Part shown: piece after piece, positions 6,241 to 13,705 of the stretch
Position numbering within the stretch: position 1 is the first letter of the stretch
Layout: the number at the start of each line of letters is the position of its first letter
Assembly: GCA_964442185.1 (NCBI GenBank)
Contig: CAYTWT010000085.1
Span: forward strand, 1 to 15,357
Source: CADEEV01 sp964442185
GTDB lineage: Bacteria > Acidobacteriota > Vicinamibacteria > Fen-336
Direction: 5' to 3'
Length of the DNA stretch: 15,357 bases
Position numbers and translations under genes: made by a program
Notes under the pieces: generated by a model
The model's input: the letters and a program-made list of their open reading frames with translations, nothing else
Told to the model about the DNA's origin: nothing
Databases searched by the model: none

Positions 6241-9099
6241 ATGAACGTGTCGCGACTCCGTTTCGCGATCTTCGCGCTGCTCGCCGTCTCGCTCCTGGTC
6301 GTTCCGGTCACTGGCTGGGCGCAGAGCGACTCCGGCAGCCTCGATGGGCACGTCTTCGATGAAACGAAGGCGGCGGTCCCGGGCGCGACGATCACAGCCA
6401 GGAACGTCAATACCGGCCTCTCCCGCAGCGTGACGTCGAGCGCCAACGGGACGTACCGTATCGGCTCGCTGCCCGCGGCCGAGTACGAGGTCACGGCCGA
6501 GCTGACCGGCTTCGCCAAGCAGGTCCGCAAGCTCGTCCTGCAAGTGGCGTCGACGGTGAGCGCCGACTTCTCGATGTCGGTTTCGGCCCAGACCGAGACG
6601 GTCACCGTGACCGGCGAGACGCCCCTCATCTCGGCCACCACGTCGGACGTCGGCCAAGTCATCACCTCGGCAATGGTGGAGAACCTTCCGATGAACGGGC
6701 GTAAGTTCCAGGACCTGTCGTTGCTGGTCCCGGGCACGCGTCCCTCCAACTACTACGACCCTACCAAGACCGAGGTGGGCGGCATCAGCTACGGCGGCGC
6801 CACCGGCCGCAACGTGATCATCCACGTCGACGGCGGCGACAACAGCGACGGCGTCGTGCGCGGCCTCTTGCAGCAGTTCACGGCCGAGGCGATCCAGGAG
6901 TACAAGGTCACGACCAACCGCTATGGTGCGGAGTTCGGCCGCTCCACCGGTGGCGTCGTCAACGTCATCACCAAGAGCGGGTCCAACCAGTTTCACGGCA
7001 GCCTCTTCGGGTTCGCCCGCAATGAGAACCTGAACTCGAAAACCTTCTTCGAGAAGAAGCAGAACGCCGACAAAGCGCCCTTCGAGCAGCAGCAGTTTGG
7101 CGGCTCGATCGGTGGACCGATCCAGAAGGACAAGGCCCACTTCTTCGTGGCTTACGAGCGCAATCGGCGCGACGACTTCGCCCGTGTGGACACTGCGGGC
7201 GCTCTGCCGGCCGAGGAGGGCGCCTTCGCACAGCCGTTCCGCAACCACCTGCTGACCAGCAAGCTCGACTTCCAGCTTGGCGACAAGAACACCATGATCG
7301 CGCGGTATTCCCTGGAGGACCAGAAGCGCGACCACGACTTCATCGGCGGCAATGTGCTGGCCTCCTCGGGCGCGACCAACACCAACAAGATCCACTCGGG
7401 GATCCTGAAGAACACCACGGTCCTCGGCAGCAACAAGCTCAACGAAGTCGTGCTGCTGTTCTCGCGCTTCGAGAACAACATTGTTGCGGAGAACCCCAGC
7501 GTCCCCGGACTCACGACGCCGAGCTTCTTCTTCGGCGCGAACATCAACACGCCGCAGCAGACGATCCAGAAGCGCTTCCAGCTGCGCGACGACTTCTCCT
7601 TCCGCAAGGAGGGCTGGGGCGGCGACCACGACTTCAAGGTGGGGGCCGAGGTCATAAAGACGCACTTCGGCGGGTTCTTCACGCCGACCCTCTATGGGCA
7701 ATTCATCTTCAACCAGGACCTCGGGACCGACATCGACAACTACCTCAACGCTCTGGCAGACACCTTCTCGGGCTCGGCAGGCGACAACGCCTTCGACGAC
7801 AACTGGACCTACGTGGCCGGCTACATCCAGGACGACTGGAAGCCGTCGAGCAAGCTGACGCTCAATCTCGGCCTCCGGTATGAAGTCCAGTCCGGCCCCT
7901 ACACGAATCGCTTCACCACGCCGCCCTTGACGGCCCTGCAGGCAGCAGGGTTCAACAGCCAGCGGAAACTCGACAAGAACAAAATCGGGCCGCGGGTAGG
8001 CTTCGCCTACGATGTCAACGGCAACGGCAAGGCGGTAGTGCGCGGTGGTTACGGCCGCTACTACGACGAGATCTTCCAGAACATCACGCTCTACGAGTAC
8101 TGGAGCCAGACGAACAGCCCGACGTTCTTCATCTCCACTGTCCCCACCTTCACACCCAACGAGTACACCCAGAACAGCGACGCCATCCGGGCCGCGCTCG
8201 GTGCGGGCTTTCCGGCTGGGCAACTCCTGCGGCTGACCGCGCCAGACCTGCAGCAGCCGTACAACGATCAGTTCAACGGCGGCGTCTCGCTGCAGCTGAC
8301 GCAGCATCTGGCCTTCGACGTGGATTACGTGCACGCCAGCGGCAAGCAGGAGATCCATCGGTGGCGGATCAACACGCCGCAGAACGTCAACACGCGCCTG
8401 TCGCCCGCCGGCGTCTTCGCGCCAGATCTGGGACCGATCCTGGTCGAAGGCAACCGCGGCCACTCGAAGTACGACGGCGTCTACGTGACCGGCAAGGTGC
8501 GTAGCCCGAAGTCCACCGTCATCGCTACCTATGCGTGGACCAAGGCCAAGAACTGCTCGAATGACTTCAACAGCCAGCCCGGCGACATCACCAACTCCGA
8601 TCTCGATGGCTGCGCGTCCGACTTCGGCCCCGCGCCCAACGACGTCCGCCACCGCGGTACGCTGGGCGCGGTGTTCCAGATTCCGTGGGGGTTCCAGTAC
8701 TCCACGGCGCTGCAAGCCAACACCGGCAAACCCATCAACGCCCTCGCGGGCCTCGGGGGCCTGCGGAACGCCGTGCGGGCCACCAACCCGGCCACCGGCC
8801 AGCCGTTCGCCCGCAACTCCTTCACCTCCGGACCGGAGAAAGTCACGAGCGAGGGGGGCACGGGTGGTCTGGCGTTCTTCAGTTGGGACATGCGACTCTC
8901 GAAGATCTTCAAGATCGGCAAGGAGAAGTCGATCGAGGCGCTCTTCGAGGTGTTCAATATCACGAACCACACGAACTTCCAGGCGGCGAACCCCGGCGGG
9001 TACATAAACCGGTACACCTCCGCGGACTTCGGCACGGCAACAGCGATCATCCCCAACAGCCAGCGGCAGGCCGAGGTCGGGCTCCGGTTCCGGTTCTAA
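6241..9099 (+). CDS. TonB-dependent receptor with N-terminal carboxypeptidase-regulatory-like domain (Oar-like)
   Basis: A 952-residue outer-membrane transporter of the type expanded in Acidobacteria and related to myxobacterial Oar. Residues 1-27 form a signal peptide ending 'VTGWAQ'. Residues 30-115 form a carboxypeptidase-regulatory-like beta-sandwich ('GSLDGHVFDETKAAVPGATI', 'NGTYRIGSLPAAEYEVTAEL'). Residues 118-250 are the plug ('TVTVTGETPLI', 'VENLPMNGRKFQDLSLLVPG', 'NVIIHVDGGDN', 'EYKVTTNRYGAEFGRSTGGV', VNVITKSGSN). The rest is a 22-strand-type barrel, ending in 'AEVGLRFRF' with the C-terminal Phe recognised by the BAM machinery. No TonB box is obvious. It stands alone between a strong ribosome binding site and its own terminator; the neighbouring sulfatase-like operon converges on it. 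Substrate is unknown; oligosaccharides, peptides or siderophores are all possible in this family. Confidence 0.93.
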   Translation: MNVSRLRFAIFALLAVSLLVVPVTGWAQSDSGSLDGHVFDETKAAVPGATITARNVNTGLSRSVTSSANGTYRIGSLPAAEYEVTAELTGFAKQVRKLVLQVASTVSADFSMSVSAQTETVTVTGETPLISATTSDVGQVITSAMVENLPMNGRKFQDLSLLVPGTRPSNYYDPTKTEVGGISYGGATGRNVIIHVDGGDNSDGVVRGLLQQFTAEAIQEYKVTTNRYGAEFGRSTGGVVNVITKSGSNQFHGSLFGFARNENLNSKTFFEKKQNADKAPFEQQQFGGSIGGPIQKDKAHFFVAYERNRRDDFARVDTAGALPAEEGAFAQPFRNHLLTSKLDFQLGDKNTMIARYSLEDQKRDHDFIGGNVLASSGATNTNKIHSGILKNTTVLGSNKLNEVVLLFSRFENNIVAENPSVPGLTTPSFFFGANINTPQQTIQKRFQLRDDFSFRKEGWGGDHDFKVGAEVIKTHFGGFFTPTLYGQFIFNQDLGTDIDNYLNALADTFSGSAGDNAFDDNWTYVAGYIQDDWKPSSKLTLNLGLRYEVQSGPYTNRFTTPPLTALQAAGFNSQRKLDKNKIGPRVGFAYDVNGNGKAVVRGGYGRYYDEIFQNITLYEYWSQTNSPTFFISTVPTFTPNEYTQNSDAIRAALGAGFPAGQLLRLTAPDLQQPYNDQFNGGVSLQLTQHLAFDVDYVHASGKQEIHRWRINTPQNVNTRLSPAGVFAPDLGPILVEGNRGHSKYDGVYVTGKVRSPKSTVIATYAWTKAKNCSNDFNSQPGDITNSDLDGCASDFGPAPNDVRHRGTLGAVFQIPWGFQYSTALQANTGKPINALAGLGGLRNAVRATNPATGQPFARNSFTSGPEKVTSEGGTGGLAFFSWDMRLSKIFKIGKEKSIEALFEVFNITNHTNFQAANPGGYINRYTSADFGTATAIIPNSQRQAEVGLRFRF

Positions 9100-9136
9100 C
9101 ATCGTAAGGTTCCCGAAGCTATTCGGGGATCAACTG

Positions 9137-9170
9137 CGGGGCGGCGCGCGGTGCGCCGCCCCGTTTTCTT
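9137..9170 (+). terminator. Rho-independent terminator of the TonB-dependent receptor gene
   Basis: A perfect 11-bp GC-only stem (CGGGGCGGCGC, 9137-9147, with GCGCCGCCCCG, 9153-9163) has a 5-nt loop and is followed by TTTTCTT. It starts 38 nt after the receptor stop codon. The T-run is only on the plus-strand side, so it serves the receptor and not the convergent operon. Confidence 0.9.
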
Positions 9171-9179
9171 GAGCGCGTC

Positions 9180-9207
9180 GCGCCACCGAGGGCCGCAACG
9201 GTGGCGC
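9180..9207. other. Second stem-loop in the convergent intergenic region
   Basis: GCGCCACCG (9180-9188) and CGGTGGCGC (9199-9207) form a perfect 9-bp stem around a 10-nt loop, about 100 nt past the stop of the minus-strand operon. Neither side has a U-tract. It could protect or end the operon transcript without a T-run, back up the preceding terminator, or have no role. The rest of 9100-9308 shows nothing else. Confidence 0.5.
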
Positions 9208-9308
9208 TCCTGAGTTTCGCGTCTTGCTCCGGAGTCGTCATCGAGGCTCCGCCCCGGGAGTGAGTCCCAGCTCACGATGACCACAGGGGGTCGCTTCGCT
9301 GCTGATGT

Positions 9309-11510
9309 TCAGCGGCCGAGTGCGGCGAGGCGCTCGCGTGCGGCCGCGCGGACGACCGTGGCAGTCTCCCGGTTGTCCGCAAGGCGCCGGTACTCGGCCC
9401 GAGCATCGGTCGTCCGGCCCTGGCGTTCGAGAACACGGGCGAGGTCGAACCGGGCGCTGTCCTGGCGTGGGTCCACCTCGATCGCGTGGGCCAGGCTGGC
9501 AGCAGCCTCGTCGAGGGCGCCCGCCTTCGCCTGGAGCACGCCCAGGCCGATGAGGGCCGAGGGGTCGTCGGGCTGGATCTTCAGGAGCGCGTGGTACTCG
9601 TCCTCGGCCTCTCGGGTCCGGCCTGCTTCTGCGAGGACCTTGGCAAAGTCGAGGCGGAGCATGGGCTTCGCCGGGTCCGTCTGGATCGCCGCGCGCAGCT
9701 CGGCGATGGAGCCCTCGTAGTCGCCGCGGGCGGCCAGCACGCCGCCCCGCAGGACACGGGCGTCGCTGAAGCGAGGGTCGATGGCGAGGGCCGCGGCGGC
9801 CTCGCGCAGCGCGCTGTCCCGGTCGCCCATCCTGAGATAGCAGACCGCGAGCCAGTGATGGGCATAGGCGCTGTTGGGAACGACCTCGAGGTACTTGTGG
9901 AACCACCGGATCGCGTCGGGGTACTGGTCCATCCCCATGTGCGCGCTCCCCATGACCACGCGCGCGAAAGCGTTCTTCGGGTCGTCTCTCAGGACCTCGC
10001 GCAAAATCGGGAGCGCCTCGCCGAAGCGCCGGTCGCGCACCGCGGCGTTGGCGCGGCGCAGACGGTTGAAGACCGCGATGACGTCCTTGGGGTCCGCGCG
10101 GAGGCGGTCGGCCTTCGCGGGCCCGGCCTCGGCCCCAGCCCCCACGTATCCGAGTGCTGCTAGTTTCTCCATGGCCTCGCGGTCAAGTGCGCCGACGTTC
10201 ATCGCGCCCTCCGTCCCCCCGGTAACGGCCGCGAGGGCCTTCTCCATGCCCCGCGCGGTCTCGGTCTGCTCGGCGTACAGGTTCCGCTCCTCGCCGGGAT
10301 CATTCCTGAGGTCGTACAGCTCGGGGCGAGGGGCCTCGATCAGCTTGTAGCGCTGGTCCCGTAGGGCGCGGAGGGGAGCCCAGTTCATGTAGAACTGGGG
10401 GAGGAAGGTCTCCGCGTACACCGCCGGGGGCGAACCCGCTCCGCGACCTTCGATGAGCGGGCGCAGGCTGCGCCCGTCCGAGCGGAAGAGCGCGGGCAAG
10501 CCGAGCAGGTCGAGGAGCGTCGGTGCCAGGTCGACGGCCCGCACCGGTTCCTTCACCACGACGCCGGACGGAAGGAGGCCCGGGCGCCAGAGCAGGAAGG
10601 GGATCCGGAGCGCGCTTTCGTAGACGAACATCGAGTGGGTCTCCTCGCCGTGGTCGCCGAGGCTCTCGCCGTGGTCGCCGATGATGGCCACGAGGGTGCG
10701 GTCGAGGAGGCCGAGCTGGCTCAGTTTGTCGAGGACCGAGGCCACGATGGCATCGTCGAAGGCGATCTCCCCGTCGTAAGGGCTGCCTGCAAAAAGGTCT
10801 CGGAATGGCGGAGGCGGTCGGTAGGGCTCGTGAGCATCGAACAAGTGGAGCCACGCGAAGAAAGGCGCGGAGGGGGAAGCCGCGTAGGCCTCGAGCCACC
10901 TGGACAGGAGCAGCGCTGTCCGGTCGCCTCGCCGCTCGGCCTCGAGGGCGATAATCTGCGACTGGGCCCCCTGCATCGCGTCGTCGTACGTCTCGAAGCC
11001 CCGGGCCAGGCCGTATCGGCGGTCGAGGATGAAGGAGCTGACGAAGGCGCTGGTCCGGTAGCCGCCCTTTCGCAAGACGGTCGCCAGCGTCTCGAAACGG
11101 TCGGCGAGGTAGAAGTTGCCGTTGTTGCGAACGCCGTGGGCGGGGGGGTAGAGGCCGGTGAAGATCGAGGCGTGGGCCGGGAGCGTGATCGGCGCGGGGC
11201 TGAACGCGAGATCGAAGCGCACCCCCTCCGCGGCGAGACGGTCCAGGTGCCTCGTCTTCGCCTTGGCGTAGCCGTAGGCCCCCAGGCGGTCGGCCCGGGT
11301 GGTGTCGAGCGTGACGAGGAGGAGGTTGGGGCGTCTCGGCGGGACGGCCGGTGTCGCCCCAGGGCGGCGGGTGAGGAACAGCGCTCCGGCTGCCGCCGCG
11401 AGGACGCCGGCTGCGAGCAAAAGTCGCCACGGCCGACGCGGCGCGGGAACCGCGCTCATCTTCGGTCGGTCGCGCTGGGCCTTCCTCTCCTGCTGGCGCG
11501 ATCGCGTCAT
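9309..11510 (-). CDS. Membrane-anchored sulfatase-like hydrolase/transferase with C-terminal TPR array (Thr at the formylglycine site)
   Basis: A 733-residue protein. Residues 28-46 (PWRLLLAAGVLAAAAGALFL) form a membrane anchor placing the rest in the periplasm. Residues 61-425 are a sulfatase-family domain: 'NLLLVTLDTTRADRLGAYGY' (metal-binding D69), 'HLFDAHEPYRPP', 'IIGDHGESLGDHGEETHSMF' (D279, H280), and the family ending 'YKLIEAPRPELYDLRNDPGE'. At the nucleophile site the sequence is 'TLPAHASIFTG' where sulfatases have C-x-P-[SA]-R, so Thr109 replaces the formylglycine Cys and His113 the Arg. After a 'LAALGYV' linker (about 450), six TPRs of exactly 34 residues span 514-716. ATG at 11510 overlaps the upstream stop as ATGA; a GTG two codons earlier (11516) is the alternative start. 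Last gene of the operon. True substrate unknown; sulfatase annotation would be misleading. Confidence 0.87.
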   Translation of the reverse strand: MTRSRQQERKAQRDRPKMSAVPAPRRPWRLLLAAGVLAAAAGALFLTRRPGATPAVPPRRPNLLLVTLDTTRADRLGAYGYAKAKTRHLDRLAAEGVRFDLAFSPAPITLPAHASIFTGLYPPAHGVRNNGNFYLADRFETLATVLRKGGYRTSAFVSSFILDRRYGLARGFETYDDAMQGAQSQIIALEAERRGDRTALLLSRWLEAYAASPSAPFFAWLHLFDAHEPYRPPPPFRDLFAGSPYDGEIAFDDAIVASVLDKLSQLGLLDRTLVAIIGDHGESLGDHGEETHSMFVYESALRIPFLLWRPGLLPSGVVVKEPVRAVDLAPTLLDLLGLPALFRSDGRSLRPLIEGRGAGSPPAVYAETFLPQFYMNWAPLRALRDQRYKLIEAPRPELYDLRNDPGEERNLYAEQTETARGMEKALAAVTGGTEGAMNVGALDREAMEKLAALGYVGAGAEAGPAKADRLRADPKDVIAVFNRLRRANAAVRDRRFGEALPILREVLRDDPKNAFARVVMGSAHMGMDQYPDAIRWFHKYLEVVPNSAYAHHWLAVCYLRMGDRDSALREAAAALAIDPRFSDARVLRGGVLAARGDYEGSIAELRAAIQTDPAKPMLRLDFAKVLAEAGRTREAEDEYHALLKIQPDDPSALIGLGVLQAKAGALDEAAASLAHAIEVDPRQDSARFDLARVLERQGRTTDARAEYRRLADNRETATVVRAAARERLAALGR

Positions 11511-13705
11511 CGCCACCGACTGGCCCCCGGCGGCGTGGCTCGCTGCATCAGGCGGGAAACCGTCTCCGCGACCTGGGGCTGACGGGGATTAACACTTAGA
11601 GAGAGGCGGAGCGCGCCCAGAGCCCCCGCCTCATCACCGGCCTCGAGGCGCGCGAAGCCCAGGCCGTTGAGGGCCACGGTCGAGCGAGACCCGGCGTCGA
11701 CGGCTCGCTCGAGGTAGGGCACGGCCTCCGCCGCGCGCCCGCTTCGGGCCAAGGCGCCGCCGAGGTCCAGCAGGGCCTCGGCGCTCGTCGGGTCGCGTTC
11801 AACCGCCTCCCGGAACAACTTCAGGGCGTCCTCCACGCGTCCCTCTCGCATGCGGACGACGCCCAACTTCAGACGTGCGTCCAGCTCCGAGGGATCGGTA
11901 AAGAGAATCGTCTCGAACGCCGTCGCGGCCCGCGGCAGATCGCCGCGGGCGAGGGCGAGCTCACCCAGCCCGCGCAGGCCCTCGGGATGACCCGGGGAGA
12001 GGGAAAGGACCCGCTCGTAGGCCGCTGCGGCCTCGACGGGCCTGCCCAACGCGACGAGAGAGTGCGCGCGGGTCAGGAGTGGCTCCGGTGAGCGGGGCTG
12101 CATCCGCTCCGCCCGGTCGAGGACCGGGAGGGCGTCGGCGGGCCGTCCCAGAAGCCGCAGGCTGTCCGCCAGCAAGATGAGGTCCTCGAAGGAGCCAGTC
12201 CCGTCTCGCTCCAGCGCCTCGACCTCGCGGACCGCGCCGGCATGATCGCCTCCCTGCGAAAGGGCGAGGGCGCGGTAGCGCCTGGCCAGGGTCAGGTGCG
12301 GGTCCTCGGCCAGGACGGCCGCCAGCTCGCGCGCGGCCGCGGCCGGGTCGGCGCGGGCGGCTGCGATTCCGTGCTCCATGCGGTTCAGCAGGCCGATGCC
12401 GTCCTTTGGATCACGCAACGAGGCGGGTGCGGGTCCCGCTCCGCTCAAGTAGCCCAGCGCCTTCAGCCGCTCGGCCGTGTCGTGGGCCGGTGCGGCGGGC
12501 GCTCCTGGCGTGTCCGTGGCGAGCGCCGTACGGAGGGAAGCACGCAGCGAGGTGGCCACGTCCTCGTGCTCGCGATACACCTCCTTCATCTCTGCGCTGT
12601 CGGTGTCCAGGGCGTACAACTCGGGCCGCGGGGCCTCGATGAGCTTGAAGCGCGCGGTCCGCCAGGCGTGGAGCGGAGCCCAGCCGAGGTGGCGGCGCGC
12701 GAAGAGCGACTCGGCGTAGGCCGGGGCGTCGGGCATCGACTCGCCGCGGGCCGCTGGCCAAAGCGACCGGCCCTCGGCCCCGGGCAGCGGAGGAAGTCCG
12801 GCGACGTCGAGAAGGGTCGGGGCCGCGTCGATGGCGCGGGCGACCGTGGCGGCCGGGCGTCCCTTCAGGACGCCCGGCCCCGCCAGGATCCAGGGGACCC
12901 GCAGGGTCGCGTCGTAGAGGAAGACGCCGTGTGTCTCCTCGCCGTGCTCGCCCAGGGCCTCGCCGTGGTCCGAGGTGACGAGGACGACCGGTCGCTCCCG
13001 AGCGCCCGCCTGATCGATGCGTCTCAACAGCACGCCGATCTCCTGGTCGACGAAAGCCACCTCGCCATCATACGGGCGCCCCTGGAATCGCGCTGCGAGG
13101 TCGGGCGGGGGTTCGTAGGGCGAGTGGGGGTCGAAATAGTGAACCCACAGGAACCAAGGTCCCTTCCGCCCGTCGAGCCAGCGCTCGACCGCCCGCGTCG
13201 TCTGGTCCGCCGGGCGCTCGACGTAGGCCGACCGCCGCCGGTCGTCGCCGCGGGGGAGCCGATCGTCGTAGGTCTCGAACCCGCGGGCGAGGCCGAAGCG
13301 GCGGTCGAGGGGGAACCCGGAGACGAACGCCGCGGTGGCATAGCCGGCACGGCGGAAGGCTTCGGCCACGCTCGGGACGCCATCGGGGAGTGCGAAGTCG
13401 CCGTTGTCGCGGACGCCGTGGCGCAGCGGCGTCAGGCCCGTGAGTATCGAGGCGTGGGATGGCGTCGTGAGGGGCACGTGGACGACCGCCGTCGTGAACC
13501 GCACGCCCCCCGCCGCCACGCCGTCGAGGATCGGTGTCCGTGCGCCGGCGTATCCGTAACAGCCGAGACGGTCCGCCCGCAGTGTGTCGATCGTCACCAA
13601 TAGCACGTTGGGGTGCGGCGAGCGCGCCGGACCGCGGTGCGTCACCAGGAACACTGCGAGCAAGCCTGCGGAAACGCCCACGACGAAACCGAGCTGGCGT
13701 TTCAT
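11507..13705 (-). CDS. Membrane-anchored sulfatase-like hydrolase/transferase with C-terminal TPR array (paralog)
   Basis: A 732-residue paralog of the downstream gene product, with the same layout. Residues 5-22 are a membrane anchor ('GFVVGVSAGLLAVFLV'). Residues 32-380 are the sulfatase-family domain with 'NVLLVTIDTLRADRLGCYGY' (D40), 'WVHYFDPHSPYEPP', 'VTSDHGEALGEHGEETHGVF' (D246, H247) and 'FKLIEAPRPELYALDTDSAE'. The nucleophile site reads 'TTPSHASILTG', so Thr80 takes the Cys position and His84 the Arg position. 'LKALGYL' (about 414) precedes TPRs; about seven repeats run from 469 to 709, the last five in strict 34-residue register. Both paralogs share 'GLARGFETYDD'. Start ATG at 13705 overlaps the upstream stop as ATGA, with GGGG about 7-10 nt upstream. 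Probably arose by duplication; the enzymatic role is uncertain. Confidence 0.87.
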   Translation of the reverse strand: MKRQLGFVVGVSAGLLAVFLVTHRGPARSPHPNVLLVTIDTLRADRLGCYGYAGARTPILDGVAAGGVRFTTAVVHVPLTTPSHASILTGLTPLRHGVRDNGDFALPDGVPSVAEAFRRAGYATAAFVSGFPLDRRFGLARGFETYDDRLPRGDDRRRSAYVERPADQTTRAVERWLDGRKGPWFLWVHYFDPHSPYEPPPDLAARFQGRPYDGEVAFVDQEIGVLLRRIDQAGARERPVVLVTSDHGEALGEHGEETHGVFLYDATLRVPWILAGPGVLKGRPAATVARAIDAAPTLLDVAGLPPLPGAEGRSLWPAARGESMPDAPAYAESLFARRHLGWAPLHAWRTARFKLIEAPRPELYALDTDSAEMKEVYREHEDVATSLRASLRTALATDTPGAPAAPAHDTAERLKALGYLSGAGPAPASLRDPKDGIGLLNRMEHGIAAARADPAAAARELAAVLAEDPHLTLARRYRALALSQGGDHAGAVREVEALERDGTGSFEDLILLADSLRLLGRPADALPVLDRAERMQPRSPEPLLTRAHSLVALGRPVEAAAAYERVLSLSPGHPEGLRGLGELALARGDLPRAATAFETILFTDPSELDARLKLGVVRMREGRVEDALKLFREAVERDPTSAEALLDLGGALARSGRAAEAVPYLERAVDAGSRSTVALNGLGFARLEAGDEAGALGALRLSLSVNPRQPQVAETVSRLMQRATPPGASRWR

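Noticed and set aside
6205..9102. A 965-codon open frame antisense to the TonB-dependent receptor gene
   Set aside because: It covers the receptor gene almost exactly, its translation is repetitive Val/Arg/Gly/Asp sequence with no domain, and it arises from the strong G/C third-position bias of the sense gene.
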